Assembly: GCA_900769875.1 (NCBI GenBank)
Contig: CAAGII010000146.1
Span: forward strand, 1 to 53,751
DNA length: 53,751 bases
Direction: 5' to 3'
DNA from: Clostridia bacterium
GTDB lineage: Bacteria; Bacillota; Clostridia; Christensenellales; Aristaeellaceae
Made by a program: the position numbers and the translations under genes
Shown here: in pieces, positions 1-9,104 of the stretch
Layout: every line of letters starts with the position of its first letter
Numbering within the stretch: the stretch's first letter is position 1
Notes under the pieces: model-generated
The model's database searches: none
What the model was told of the DNA's origin: nothing
The model's input: only the letters and a program-made list of their open reading frames with translations

Positions 1-130
1 CGTCCAATGACAAAGGGACGGATGGCGTTTTCAACCTGGTTGTTGCTGATTTCAATCTCGCCATGCTCAAGAAACGCACTGAGGTGTACCTTCTGGTTTT
101 GAACGGTTACGCCAAGGCGGCGAACAGGGT
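1..130 (-). mobile_element. IS66-family transposase remnant (C-terminal part, cut by window edge)
   Basis: Read on the minus strand, the first ~115 bases encode FLEHGEIEISNNQVENAIRP followed by FVIG, the hallmark of the IS66 TnpC catalytic C-terminus (the E-I-x-N-N-x-x-E-x-A-I-R-P signature). The weaker family-like stretch R-R-L-G-V-T-V-Q-N-Q just upstream suggests homology continues to about position 130. Beyond that the frame no longer resembles a transposase, so the copy is broken on that side and runs off the window on the other. The multicopy nature of IS66 elements explains why the assembly stops here. Family assignment is secure from the motif; whether an intact copy lies outside the window cannot be seen. 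Confidence 0.82.
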
Positions 131-148
131 ACCCTGCCCGCCGCCTTG
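113..148. repeat. 36-bp near-perfect palindrome at the IS66 breakpoint
   Basis: The arms CAAGGCGGCG (113-122) and CGCCGCCTTG (139-148) flank a perfect 12-bp palindrome CAGGGTACCCTG (125-136), with only two 2-nt mismatched joints. It sits where transposase homology ends. It could be a terminator-like hairpin or an insertion scar. The rest of 149-289 holds nothing I recognise. Confidence 0.75.
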
Positions 149-289
149 ACGTCACTCTGAATTTTATACCGGGTTTTGAGGTCTACACAGAATTGGGGAT
201 AAACCCTCCCGGCAGTATGCATGCTGCTGCATGGCGCTTTGCCGGTGTGCAAACCATGTCCATGGGGGCGCGTCTGCCTGGAAATGCAA

Positions 290-670
290 CTAAATTGCTC
301 TTCCACCGCTGTCGTTTGAGCCGCTCTGCCCGTCTGCGGCGGCATTCCAGCGCGTCATGTTCCGCTTGAACTTGGCGGTGTAGGCCTGTTTTAGCTCATC
401 CGCAGTGATACCGTAGCAGAGCATGGTTTCGTTGTAGTACATCAGCACATCGGCCATCTCCTCGACCAGCTGCGCACGCAGCGCCGGGTCGGACGCTGCC
501 CTTGCGCCGCCATTCTTTTTAACGATGTCGATGACCTCGCCGATCTCTCCGATCATCCACAACAGCATGCTTTTCCCGGATTCCGGGGCGTATGGATCCC
601 ATAGCGATTGATAGCGCGCGTGCAGCGTCTGCTGCATTTGGTGCATTTCACGGATGGTGAAGTCGTTCAT
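290..670 (-). CDS. MazG-like nucleotide pyrophosphohydrolase
   Basis: This 126-residue all-alpha protein carries the NTP-PPase (MazG/dUTPase-2) metal-binding pattern: E-I-G-E-V near residues 42-46 and E-E-M-A-D-V-L-M-Y near 70-78. These acidic residues bind Mg2+ in enzymes that hydrolyse (d)NTPs to the monophosphate and pyrophosphate, usually to remove non-canonical or excess nucleotides. The length matches single-domain MazG-like proteins rather than the double-domain MazG. The ATG at 670 follows AAAGGCGG at an acceptable distance. It lies 27 bp downstream of the large repeat-protein gene on the same strand and is probably co-transcribed. Which nucleotide it cleaves cannot be told from sequence. 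Confidence 0.82.
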   Translation of the reverse strand: MNDFTIREMHQMQQTLHARYQSLWDPYAPESGKSMLLWMIGEIGEVIDIVKKNGGARAASDPALRAQLVEEMADVLMYYNETMLCYGITADELKQAYTAKFKRNMTRWNAAADGQSGSNDSGGRAI

Positions 671-697
671 GCCTGATCCGCCTTTCGTAGCGTGGGG

Positions 698-3600
698 TCA
701 GCTGCCGCTTTCAAGCAGCTGACCGTCCAGATCGTACTGCCGCTCCTCCAGCAGCGTTTTGCCGTCGTCTGCATAGACGCGTTCCAGACGCGCAACGCCG
801 CTCTTGAGGCTGCATGGCTGACCTAACGCATCGAAATAGGTTTCCACCGTCACAGAGCCCTGCGCGTTGTAGCTGCGGATGCGCCCGGCGATGCCGCCTG
901 TGCTCAGCACGGGGCTTCCGTCCGGGGCAAGGTAATGCTCCTCCACGGCGTTGCCCGATTCATCGTACACATAGGTTCTACCAGCGCAGCCGCTGATGCT
1001 GGCGGGCGAGCCGTCCTCAGCATAGTACCATTCGGTCATGGAGTCCTGCGCGTAGGAGCGGGTGATTCTCGCATAGCCAAACCGGCTTCTGACCATCTGC
1101 CCTTCGATGCCGTAGCAGATTCTCTCCGACACGCGGCCTTCCTCGTCATAGCGCGTGGCCTGCGCGGCAAAGCCGTTTGCGCTCAGGCATGGCTCGCCTG
1201 TGACGCCGAAGAACGCACGGCGGATTTCCCGGCCCTGCTCATCATATTCGTATGTGACCATGGCGTAGCCGCTTTTGTTCAAGACAGGCTGACCGTCGGT
1301 GAAATAAGCCTCGGAGGCGATGCTGCCGCGCTCGTTATAGGTTCGCGTATAGGTGTCATAGCCGCTTGCGCCCACAAGACGGTTTCCGTCTGTGCCGTAG
1401 TTGGTATTGCTGAGCACCTGTTTGGAGGCGCTGTAGACCCTGTCAAAGCCGGCGATGCCCTTGCTGTTCAGCATCAGCCGTCCATCCGCACCGTAATAGC
1501 GCTCGCTTGCGACGTTGCCGTACTCGTCAAAGCTGCGGGTCATACCGGCATGACCGTTCGGGCCGGGCATCAGGTGTCCGTCCGTGCCGTAGTAGTAGGT
1601 GGCGGTCACGCGCTTGTTCCGGTTGTAGCTTCGATCAATACCTGCATAGCCGTCAGAGCCGATGGTAAGCTGTCCGTCGGTTCCATAGTAGCGTTCGCTT
1701 GTGATGTTGCCGTACTCGTCATAGTCGCGCGTGATACCGGCGTAGCCGTCCGCGCCGGACATCAGCTGTCCGTCCGTGCCGTAGTAGTAGATCGAGGTCA
1801 CGCGCTTGTCCAGCGTGTAGACGCGGTCGATGCCGGCATAACCGTCCGGACTCAGGGTGAGCTGACCGTCTGCGCCAAAGTAGCGCTCGCTTGCGACGTT
1901 GCCGTATGCATCGTAGGCGCGCGTGATGGCTGCATAGCCAAGGCGATCCACCACGACGGGTTGCAGATCCGTGCCCAGATAGGTCTCGCTCACCGCGCGT
2001 CCCTCTTCGTCAAAGCGGTAGCTGACCGAGGCGTAGCCATCGCCCAGAACGACCGGCCTGCCGCTTATGTCAAGGTAGGTGATGGCGTTGACGTTGCCGC
2101 TCTCATCGTAGCCGTAGGTGATGGATGCGTAGCCGTCGGCGCAGCTGACCGGCTTCTCCCGCGTGTCAAGGTATGCGACGGCGGTCAGGCGGCGGAGCGC
2201 GTCATAGCTGCAACGCTTGACGGCATAGCCGTCGGCGCAGCTGACCGGCTTGATGTCCGTGCCAAGGTAGCGCATGGTCGTCAGGCTGCCTGCGTCGTCA
2301 TAGTCGCAGGTGAAGCCTGCGTAGCCATCCTCGCAGAGCATCAGGCGGCCATCCAGCCCGTAATACGACTCAGCGATGAGCTTGCCCTGATCGTTGTAGG
2401 AACGGTCAATGCCTGCGTATCCATGGATGCTCAGCACCGGCTGACGCGCAGCGTCGAAATAGCGCTCGCTGCTGATGTTGCCGGAAGCGTCATAGCGGTA
2501 TGTCACCTCTGCGTAGCCCTGTGCAACGCACATGGGCGCGCCATCCAGTCCGATATAGCGTTCCGATGCGATCTGCCCCCGCTCATTCCACACGCGATCC
2601 ACGCCTGCATAGCCGTTTGCATGCATCACGCTCTGCCCGTCGGCGTCGTAATAGCGTTCACTGCTGATGTTGCCCTGCCCGTCGTAGTCGTATGTGGTGA
2701 CGGCAACGCCCTTGCGGAGCATGATGCTCCCGTCCTCGTCCACATACGAGATACGGACGACCTGTCCCGCTGCGTCGTACAGGCTGTCCACTCCGGCATA
2801 GCCAGCGGTTCGGCGGGTCAGCTGACCATCCGCGCCGTAGTAGCGCTCGCTGATCACATTGCCGTTTGCGTCATAGGCGCGGGTGAGGCGCGCGTATCCG
2901 CCCCTGATCACGAAGGGCTGACCGTCATCGCCGATGTAGGCCTCCTCGACCAGCCGCCTGTCGCTGTTGTAGCGACGCGTAACCCCGGCATAGCTGCCCG
3001 GTCTGCAGATCAGCCCGCCGTTTGCGCCAAGGTAGCGTGTGGCAACCATGTTGCCGCTTTCGTCATAGTCATGCTCGATGGCCGCATAGCCATCACTGCA
3101 TAGCACCGGATTGCCGCTTTGGTCCAGATAGGTTTCCCGGATCAGCTGGCGCTTGCCATTGTACACGCGATCCACTCCGGCATAGCCTTTCTCGTTCACG
3201 AGCGGCTGACCGGCAGCGTCCAGATAACGCTCCTGATCCACTTTGCCGTTTGCGTCGTAGTGGCGGGTAATTCCGGCATAGCCCTTGTCGGTGAGCATCG
3301 GCTGACCATCCGTGCCGAAGTAGGTTTCGCTGATGATCTGATCCGCGTCGTTGTACTCAAGGTCGATTCCGGCATAGCCGTCGCGCATCACCGTCAGCTG
3401 ACCGTCGCAACCGTAGTAGCGCCGACTCACAACGCGGCCCTGCCCGTCAAAGACCATGGTCACGCCCGCGTAGCCGTCGCTGCCGCTCATCAGCCCGCCG
3501 TCCGTGCCATAGGTAAAGATGGACGAAACACGCCCGGCTTCGTCAAACGCATAGTCATAGCCCGCGCAGCCTGATTCACCGTTCATCAGCCTGCCGTCCG

Positions 3601-6565
3601 CGTCGTAGTAGCGCTCGCTGATGATACGGCCCTGTTCGTCGTACGCATAGACAATGCGGGATGCTCCCTGCACGCCGGGAATGGGGGACAGCGACGCGTC
3701 GAAAACCATCTCCGACAGCACGCGGCCGTTTTCGTCATACGAGCGTTCAAACCCGGCATAACCGTTCACGGCGGCAACGGGCTGCCCGAGCGCGTCAAAA
3801 TAGCGTTCGCTTGTGATGTTTCCATCAGTGTCATGGGTCATTTGCATGGAAGCGTACCCGACGGAGGATGCGATGACGGGCGTGTCGCTCAGATCAAAGT
3901 AGCTGATCGCAGCCCTCCGCCCTTCGCTGTCGTAGGCATAGCGCACGGACGCGTAGCCGTCCGGGAGCGCGATCGGCTGCCTGTCGATGCCATAATACCG
4001 CTCGGATACGATTTGCCCCTTTGCGTCATAATCGCGCGCGAATCCGGCATAGCCCGCGTCCGTCAGGATCGGCCGCCCGTTTGTGCCAAGATAGAATTCC
4101 GCCTTGACACGATCCGCCTCGTCGTATTCCCGCTCGAGGGCCGCATAGCCGCCCTTGACGAGCATGGGCATACCGCTCCTGTCGAAATACGATTCGCGGA
4201 TCACGTGCTTCTGCCCGTCGTAAACGCGGGTGACGGAGGCGTAGCCGTAACGGGAGAGCACGGGCGCGTCATCCTTGTAGTAGTCGATGCGGCTGATGTT
4301 GCCGTCTGCGTCGTATTCACGGCGGAGCATGTCGTAGCCCATGATCAGACAGGGGGAATCCTGCGTATCATAATAGCGGATTTCGATAACCTGCCTTGCA
4401 TCGTTGCAGACATAGCGCGCCATGGCGTAGCCGAATTTGATGACGACGGGCTCGCCGTGCAGATAATACCGCTCCTCGATGATATTGCCCCGCTCGTCAT
4501 ATGCGCGGGCCACGCCGCTGTAGCCCTTGGCGTTGATCAGTTCGCTGCCGTCGGTACCAAAATACTCCTCAAGGCTGACGCGACCCTGACTGTTGTAGCT
4601 GCGCTTCACGGACGCGTAGCCACTCTGGCTCAGACAGGGCTGGCCTTCGGCGTCATAATAGCTTTCTTTCACGACCTGTCCAAGCTCATTGTAGGTCCGC
4701 GCAAGCGTGCAGTAGCCCTTGCTCTGCAGTATGGGCGTCATGGTTGTATCGTAGTACGTTTCGGAAAGCAGACGTCCCTGACTGTCGTAGCTGCGCTTGA
4801 AGGCCGCATAGCTGCGTCCGGGGAGCAGCGTCAGCTTCCCATCCGCGCCAATATACTGCTCGGAGGTGATCCGTCCATCTGCCCATGTGCGATTGACACG
4901 CGCGTAGCCCGCTTCTGTCAGTGTCAAAGCGCCCCGCTCGTCAAAGTAGGCTTCGCTGATCTGCTGCGCTTTGTCGTCGTAGGCGTATTCCACCGCAGCG
5001 TAGCCGCCAATGGACATGGGCTGATCGCCGGTATTGTAGGTGGCGCGGCGGAGGAGATTGCCGTCTTTGTCAAAGCTCTGGCGAAGTACGGCGTAGCCCT
5101 CCTGCCCGATGGTGAGCTTGTTGTTCCTGTCGTAGTAGGCGAGCCAGGTCAGCTTGCCCTGGTCGTTGTAGGCGCGGCGTACAGCGTATTGACGGCCGTT
5201 CACGGGTACAAGCAAATTCTGCGCGTCATAGTACGCCTCATAGGTGCAGCGCTTCCCGCTGTCATACTCAAACACGGCTGTCGCGTAGCCGTCCGCGCAC
5301 AGTGCGGGCCGCTCATCCGCGCCGTAGAAGGCTTCCCTGACAAGCAGATGATCCACATAGCTGCGCTTCACCATGGCATAGCCCGTATCAGAGGCGCACA
5401 GGCTGCCCGTGGTATCATAGTAGGCGACGCAGACGCATTCGCCTGACTGGTTGTATTCCGAAATCGCGCAATGCCAGCCGGAGGGAGAAGCCACCGGCTC
5501 GCCGTCCGTGCCGAAGTAGGCCTCCTTGACCGGGTTGCCGTCCAGATCATAGGTGTAAGCGGCCTTGTGGTAGCCGTCCCGGATGGTCACCGCTTCCCCG
5601 TCCATGCCGAAATAGCTGACGGAGGACAGCTTCTCAGACGCTGCCGTATAGGTATAGCGGATCACAGCCGCGCCGTCGGGCTGGGCGAGGAGACGGCCGT
5701 CCGTTCCGAGGAACCGTTCCTCCTTCACAAGCGGGGACTGCGCGTCGGCGTAGTCGATCTCCTTGCAGGTGTACAGCCCCTGATAGAGCATGGGCTGCCC
5801 GTCCGCGCCGAAATAGGAGATCACGCTGGGCAGATGATTCTCCGCGAAAGACTGCGTGCGCTTGGCATAGCCGATGCCCTCGGGCACGACCAGATGCCCG
5901 TCGCAGTCGTAATAGGCGGTCATGGTGTTGCGCCCGCTGCCGCTGAAGCTCATGCAGGAATAGGCGTAGCCGTCCTTGAGCATGCGATTGCCCTCCGCGT
6001 CAAAGAACGCTTCACCCAGTAGCTGCGATGTGTAGTCGGAATAGCTGGACTCCATGGACGCGTACAACCCCGGCACAACGACCGGATGATTCTGCTCGTC
6101 GAAGTATTCGACACGGATTTGCAGGTCGTTGCGGTTGTAGGTGTACTTTACGCGTGCGTAGCCTTCGGGACCCATGGTCAGGAGGCCGTCCACTGTGTAG
6201 TAGCAGACGCTCTCCGGCTTCTTCGCGCTGGTGTAGGTATACTCCACCCGGGCGTAGGAGCAGCTCCCGTCGCTGATGTCGACCGGTTCGTGATCCGTGC
6301 CGTAATAGGCGATGGAGGTGACCTTGCCGTAATAATCGTACAGCGTTTCCCTGTACACAAAGCCTTGATCGTTCACTGCGGGCTGATTGTGTTCATCGAC
6401 CCATGTTTGCCTCAGGCTGCGGTTTGCGCTGCGCTGCTCCATCACATGGAGCGTCTGCTCCGCGCCTGCGGCGGCGGGCAGCAGCATCAGGGCCGCAGCC
6501 GCGATGCAGGGCAATACGGGCAGACGGCGAGCTCTGCGATTTACGCGTTTTTTGCTGTGTTTCAT
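698..6565 (-). CDS. Giant secreted tandem-repeat protein (YD/RHS-like ~32-residue repeats)
   Basis: The 1955-residue product starts at the ATG at 6565, chosen because CAGGAGT lies 7 nt upstream and a signal peptide follows at once (basic KHSKKRVNRRARR, hydrophobic core, predicted cleavage after AGA near residue 35). A longer frame to 6646 has no such support. Nearly all the rest is one repeat of about 32-34 residues, roughly 55-58 copies, with the pattern G-Y-A-x(4)-x-Y-D-x-x-G-x-(I/V)-x-S-E-x-Y-Y-G-x-D-G-x-x. The Y-D-x-x-G core resembles RHS/YD repeats, but there is no RHS core domain, toxin domain or protease site at the C-terminus, which ends within a repeat. No LPXTG motif, C-terminal membrane anchor or SLH domain is visible. 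An extracellular structural or ligand-binding role is likely; the function is unknown. Confidence 0.85.
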   Translation of the reverse strand: MKHSKKRVNRRARRLPVLPCIAAAALMLLPAAAGAEQTLHVMEQRSANRSLRQTWVDEHNQPAVNDQGFVYRETLYDYYGKVTSIAYYGTDHEPVDISDGSCSYARVEYTYTSAKKPESVCYYTVDGLLTMGPEGYARVKYTYNRNDLQIRVEYFDEQNHPVVVPGLYASMESSYSDYTSQLLGEAFFDAEGNRMLKDGYAYSCMSFSGSGRNTMTAYYDCDGHLVVPEGIGYAKRTQSFAENHLPSVISYFGADGQPMLYQGLYTCKEIDYADAQSPLVKEERFLGTDGRLLAQPDGAAVIRYTYTAASEKLSSVSYFGMDGEAVTIRDGYHKAAYTYDLDGNPVKEAYFGTDGEPVASPSGWHCAISEYNQSGECVCVAYYDTTGSLCASDTGYAMVKRSYVDHLLVREAFYGADERPALCADGYATAVFEYDSGKRCTYEAYYDAQNLLVPVNGRQYAVRRAYNDQGKLTWLAYYDRNNKLTIGQEGYAVLRQSFDKDGNLLRRATYNTGDQPMSIGGYAAVEYAYDDKAQQISEAYFDERGALTLTEAGYARVNRTWADGRITSEQYIGADGKLTLLPGRSYAAFKRSYDSQGRLLSETYYDTTMTPILQSKGYCTLARTYNELGQVVKESYYDAEGQPCLSQSGYASVKRSYNSQGRVSLEEYFGTDGSELINAKGYSGVARAYDERGNIIEERYYLHGEPVVIKFGYAMARYVCNDARQVIEIRYYDTQDSPCLIMGYDMLRREYDADGNISRIDYYKDDAPVLSRYGYASVTRVYDGQKHVIRESYFDRSGMPMLVKGGYAALEREYDEADRVKAEFYLGTNGRPILTDAGYAGFARDYDAKGQIVSERYYGIDRQPIALPDGYASVRYAYDSEGRRAAISYFDLSDTPVIASSVGYASMQMTHDTDGNITSERYFDALGQPVAAVNGYAGFERSYDENGRVLSEMVFDASLSPIPGVQGASRIVYAYDEQGRIISERYYDADGRLMNGESGCAGYDYAFDEAGRVSSIFTYGTDGGLMSGSDGYAGVTMVFDGQGRVVSRRYYGCDGQLTVMRDGYAGIDLEYNDADQIISETYFGTDGQPMLTDKGYAGITRHYDANGKVDQERYLDAAGQPLVNEKGYAGVDRVYNGKRQLIRETYLDQSGNPVLCSDGYAAIEHDYDESGNMVATRYLGANGGLICRPGSYAGVTRRYNSDRRLVEEAYIGDDGQPFVIRGGYARLTRAYDANGNVISERYYGADGQLTRRTAGYAGVDSLYDAAGQVVRISYVDEDGSIMLRKGVAVTTYDYDGQGNISSERYYDADGQSVMHANGYAGVDRVWNERGQIASERYIGLDGAPMCVAQGYAEVTYRYDASGNISSERYFDAARQPVLSIHGYAGIDRSYNDQGKLIAESYYGLDGRLMLCEDGYAGFTCDYDDAGSLTTMRYLGTDIKPVSCADGYAVKRCSYDALRRLTAVAYLDTREKPVSCADGYASITYGYDESGNVNAITYLDISGRPVVLGDGYASVSYRFDEEGRAVSETYLGTDLQPVVVDRLGYAAITRAYDAYGNVASERYFGADGQLTLSPDGYAGIDRVYTLDKRVTSIYYYGTDGQLMSGADGYAGITRDYDEYGNITSERYYGTDGQLTIGSDGYAGIDRSYNRNKRVTATYYYGTDGHLMPGPNGHAGMTRSFDEYGNVASERYYGADGRLMLNSKGIAGFDRVYSASKQVLSNTNYGTDGNRLVGASGYDTYTRTYNERGSIASEAYFTDGQPVLNKSGYAMVTYEYDEQGREIRRAFFGVTGEPCLSANGFAAQATRYDEEGRVSERICYGIEGQMVRSRFGYARITRSYAQDSMTEWYYAEDGSPASISGCAGRTYVYDESGNAVEEHYLAPDGSPVLSTGGIAGRIRSYNAQGSVTVETYFDALGQPCSLKSGVARLERVYADDGKTLLEERQYDLDGQLLESGS

Positions 6566-6746
6566 AGAGTACTCCTGTCTGTGCCATTGGCACGAAGCGG
6601 ATGTGCCGGCTTCCGTGGATATGCGCCGGTTAGCGTGATGATTCATTTCTTATTCGCCGCGTGGGGAGGGAAAACCTGCCACGGCGCTCCTGAAAGGCGG
6701 AAATCGGCATACTGTTACAATCCGCCAAAGCGGATGCACAAGAAAT

Positions 6747-6772
6747 CCCCCTGCGCAGTGACGCGCAAAGGG
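6747..6772 (-). terminator. Possible weak terminator after the Nudix gene
   Basis: On the minus strand, CCCTTTGCGC and GCGCAGGGGG form an imperfect stem 15 bp past the Nudix stop, followed by ATTTCTT rather than a clean T-run. The rest of 6566-6786, the leader of the giant repeat gene, shows no confident promoter. Confidence 0.35.
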
Positions 6773-6786
6773 ACAAAGACGTCTGT

Positions 6787-7236
6787 TCATTTCATGACGG
6801 GCTGATAGGCATGCTCGCGGTCGAGCCACAGCTCGCTGATGCTTTCATCAAGGAACACCCGCAGGGTTTCCTGCATGCCGCTGGAGAGCGGAAGCTGCGC
6901 CAGCTCCTTCCGGCTGACCCAGCGAACCTCGCCCTCGTCCGAGGAAGTGAGCGTGCCCTCGTAGCGCGAGGCGCGGTAGAGCATCACCAGATAGCGGCTG
7001 CCGTCCTCCTGCATCCATTCCTTGACGCCGCACAGCTGCGGCGCGTGGATGGTCAGCCCGGTTTCCTCGTACACCTCGCGTTCGACCGCATCCGTCATTG
7101 CCTCGCCGTATTCCACATGCCCGCCGGGCAGCGCGTAGCCGGGCCAGTTGCCCGTGCGGCGCTGCATGAGGATATCGCCCTCCGGGCTTTGAAGCATGCA
7201 CATATTGGTCAGCTCCACCATTTCCATGCGTCGCAT
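6787..7236 (-). CDS. Nudix hydrolase (MutT-like)
   Basis: The 149-residue protein has a complete Nudix box: G-H-V-E-Y-G-E, seven residues, then R-E-V-Y-E-E-T-G-L, matching G(x5)E(x7)REUxEExGU. This box binds Mg2+ and hydrolyses nucleoside diphosphates linked to another moiety. The L-P-G-G-H-V motif ahead of it is typical of MutT/8-oxo-dGTP-type members. The start at 7236 is set by AAGGAGT 8 nt upstream; longer readings run into the neighbouring mnmM frame and carry a low-complexity arginine-rich extension. It follows mnmM by 5 bp, so the two are co-transcribed. The exact substrate (oxidised dNTP, NDP-sugar or other) cannot be decided from sequence. Confidence 0.9.
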   Translation of the reverse strand: MRRMEMVELTNMCMLQSPEGDILMQRRTGNWPGYALPGGHVEYGEAMTDAVEREVYEETGLTIHAPQLCGVKEWMQEDGSRYLVMLYRASRYEGTLTSSDEGEVRWVSRKELAQLPLSSGMQETLRVFLDESISELWLDREHAYQPVMK

Positions 7237-7241
7237 CGCGC

Positions 7242-7808
7242 TTACTCCTTCTGGATCACAAAGCATTCGGGCGCGCCGGGACCCGCGTTGAGAAACCGTT
7301 GATGGAGCACGTTGTACTCCTGCGGACGCAGCGAGGAAAGATACGCCGTCAGTGCGGCGCGCTCCTCGTCGCCCGCCGCGTGCCCCGGATAGGCGCAGAT
7401 GGTGCATACGCCGCCCTGCATCAGAAGCCGCAGCGCCGCATCGACGGCGGCATGCGTGGTTTCCCAGCGGGTGGTGATGCGCTTGTCGCCGCCGGGAAGC
7501 CAGCCGAGGTTGAACACGACGGCGCGAACGGGCGCTGCGACACGCTCTGCCATATGCTCATGCCCGAGGCAGAAAAGCGTGCAGCGCGCGGCGACGCCCT
7601 GCTCCTCAAGTCGCGCCCTGGCATGCGCGACTGCCTGCTCCTGTACGTCAAAGCCGATGACATGCCCGTTTTCGCCGACCAGCTGGGACAAAAGAAGCGT
7701 GTCGTGACCGTTGCCAAGCGTCGCGTCCACCACGGTGTCACCGGGCTGAACGACCTCCCTGAGAATATCTGCCGCCAGATATCTGGCCGAGCGCAGCTTC
7801 CACGTCAT
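7242..7808 (-). CDS. mnmM: tRNA mnm5s2U34 methyltransferase MnmM (YtqB family)
   Basis: A 188-residue class I SAM-dependent methyltransferase of the YtqB/MnmM family (PF06962). The SAM-binding motif D-A-T-L-G-N-G-H-D-T is at residues 28-37 and the family-specific N-L-G-W-L-P-G-G-D-K at about 99-108. MnmM methylates nm5s2U to mnm5s2U at the wobble position of tRNAs in Gram-positive bacteria, which lack the bifunctional MnmC route. The gene starts 3 bp after the rluB stop and is followed 5 bp later by the Nudix gene, within a run of RNA-modification and housekeeping genes. Family assignment is secure; the exact modification is known from the family, not shown here. Confidence 0.88.
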   Translation of the reverse strand: MTWKLRSARYLAADILREVVQPGDTVVDATLGNGHDTLLLSQLVGENGHVIGFDVQEQAVAHARARLEEQGVAARCTLFCLGHEHMAERVAAPVRAVVFNLGWLPGGDKRITTRWETTHAAVDAALRLLMQGGVCTICAYPGHAAGDEERAALTAYLSSLRPQEYNVLHQRFLNAGPGAPECFVIQKE

Positions 7809-7811
7809 CGC

Positions 7812-8525
7812 TTACAGCTCCTTCAGCTTGCGGATTTCGATATCCGTCAGGCGCCGCCACTGGCCGCGCGGCAGATCGTTGAGGTAGATCGGGCCAAAGC
7901 CCACGCGGCGCAGCGAAACCACCTCATGCCCGATGGCCTCAAACATGCGGCGCACCTGACGGTAGCGACCCTCATGAATGGAAATGAGCACTACGGTGAC
8001 AAAGGTTTCATGGCTGATCAGACGAACCCTGGCGGGGGAGGTCAGCCTGCCGTCATCCAGCTGCACGCCGGAGGCCAGCTTGCGCAGCTCCTCCTCGGTG
8101 ACACGGTTGGATACGCGCACCAGATACTGCTTTTCCACCTCGTGGCTGGGATGCAGCACATGCTGCATCATCTCGCCGTCGTTGGTCAGCAGCAGCAGCC
8201 CCTCGCTGTCATAGTCCAGACGACCGACAGGGTAGAGACGCACCGGATAGTCGCGGAACTTGTCCATCACCGTGGCGCGCCCCTCTGGATCGGACACGGT
8301 GGTGACCTCGCCCATGGGCTTGTTGTAGGCAAGGTAGTGCTTTTCCTCCTCGATAGCGACAGGGGCGCCGTCCACCGTCACGCGGTCGCTTGTCTCGTCC
8401 ACCTGCACGCCCATTTCGGTGACAACCCTGCCGTTTACCGCCACGTGCCCTTCGGCAATCAGCTTTTCCGACGCCCTGCGCGAAGCAACGCCGCTCAGCG
8501 CGAGATATTTCTGCAAACGCATCAT
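7812..8525 (-). CDS. rluB: Ribosomal pseudouridine synthase, RsuA/RluB family
   Basis: The 237-residue protein begins with an S4 RNA-binding domain (R-L-Q-K-Y-L-A-L-S-G-V-A-S-R-R-A-S-E, residues 3-20). This is followed by the pseudouridine synthase catalytic motif G-R-L-D-Y-D-S-E-G-L-L-L-L-T-N-D-G, whose first Asp is the nucleophile. The closing I-H-E-G-R-Y-R-Q-V-R-R-M-F motif is also typical. Enzymes of this family isomerise one uridine in 23S (RluB) or 16S (RsuA) rRNA; the Firmicutes single copy is usually RluB. GAGGA lies 8-9 nt before the ATG at 8525. It sits in the minus-strand cluster between the GNAT gene and mnmM. Confidence 0.9.
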   Translation of the reverse strand: MMRLQKYLALSGVASRRASEKLIAEGHVAVNGRVVTEMGVQVDETSDRVTVDGAPVAIEEEKHYLAYNKPMGEVTTVSDPEGRATVMDKFRDYPVRLYPVGRLDYDSEGLLLLTNDGEMMQHVLHPSHEVEKQYLVRVSNRVTEEELRKLASGVQLDDGRLTSPARVRLISHETFVTVVLISIHEGRYRQVRRMFEAIGHEVVSLRRVGFGPIYLNDLPRGQWRRLTDIEIRKLKEL

Positions 8526-8540
8526 GGTTCTGTCCTCATT

Positions 8541-9104
8541 TCATTCCTTCTCAAACAGCCTGTAAAAATGCAGCGCACAGGCTCGCTGCGGCAGGGGCTT
8601 CATCCGCTCCTCCTGCGTATGAATCAGCGCCATGCGGTCAATGCCCTGCAGCGCAAAGCCTGTATGAGCGCAAAACTGGCATAGCGACGGATTCGTATCC
8701 GTAGCGATGATGCGCAGCCCGCGCATGCCGCATCCCTGCGCGAAGCGTGTGCAGGATTCCAGCAGCATGCTCGCCACGCCGGTGCGGCGCACAGACGCGT
8801 CCACCCGGATATCCACGATATCACCCCAGCTCTCCCGGGTGCAGCGGATGCACGCAAGAGCGATGGGACGCTCGTCGTCAAAGGCTGCGAATACGGCGCT
8901 GTCCGCGTCATGCACAAGCTTTTCCGGCTCCGCGCCGCTTCTGGGCGGATAGACACGCCAGCTTGCGCGCGGCAGGGGAAGATAACGGATCTGAAAGCCG
9001 CCCGTGCGGATGCCCAGTACGACCTCCTCGCCCGTCAGCACCTGATCGTCCAGCCGTCCGAGCGATGACAGCTGGGCTTCGTCAATCCTTCGTACCGCGC
9101 GCAC
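8541..9104 (-). CDS. GNAT-family N-acetyltransferase
   Basis: The 187-residue protein has a C-terminal GNAT fold. Acetyl-CoA-binding motif A is visible as V-D-A-S-V-R-R-T-G-V-A-S-M-L-L (the R/Q-x-x-G-x-G/A loop), followed by the N-P-x-x-x-x-F-x-x-x-x-G-F motif B region. The acceptor is unknown. The chosen start is a GTG at 9104 because GGGAGGAG lies 6 nt before it. An ATG at 9158 would extend the protein far into the upstream gene with no ribosome site. The start overlaps the end of the HAD-IB gene by 23 bp, which implies translational coupling. Confidence 0.85.
   Translation of the reverse strand: MRAVRRIDEAQLSSLGRLDDQVLTGEEVVLGIRTGGFQIRYLPLPRASWRVYPPRSGAEPEKLVHDADSAVFAAFDDERPIALACIRCTRESWGDIVDIRVDASVRRTGVASMLLESCTRFAQGCGMRGLRIIATDTNPSLCQFCAHTGFALQGIDRMALIHTQEERMKPLPQRACALHFYRLFEKE

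Noticed and set aside
935..5446. Long open frames (722 and 537 codons) on the plus strand inside the giant repeat gene
   Set aside because: They are antisense to a gene with a signal peptide and ribosome site, and stay open only because the repeats keep stop codons out of that frame. No domain, start signal or plausible composition.
698..6565. Periodic DNA that could be mistaken for a CRISPR array or satellite
   Set aside because: The ~96-100 bp period follows the protein repeat, the units diverge mainly at the codon level, and there are no identical repeats with unique spacers.
698..6565. Polymorphic RHS toxin with immunity gene
   Set aside because: No RHS core, no variable C-terminal toxin tip and no immunity-like gene; the neighbour is a MazG-like housekeeping enzyme.
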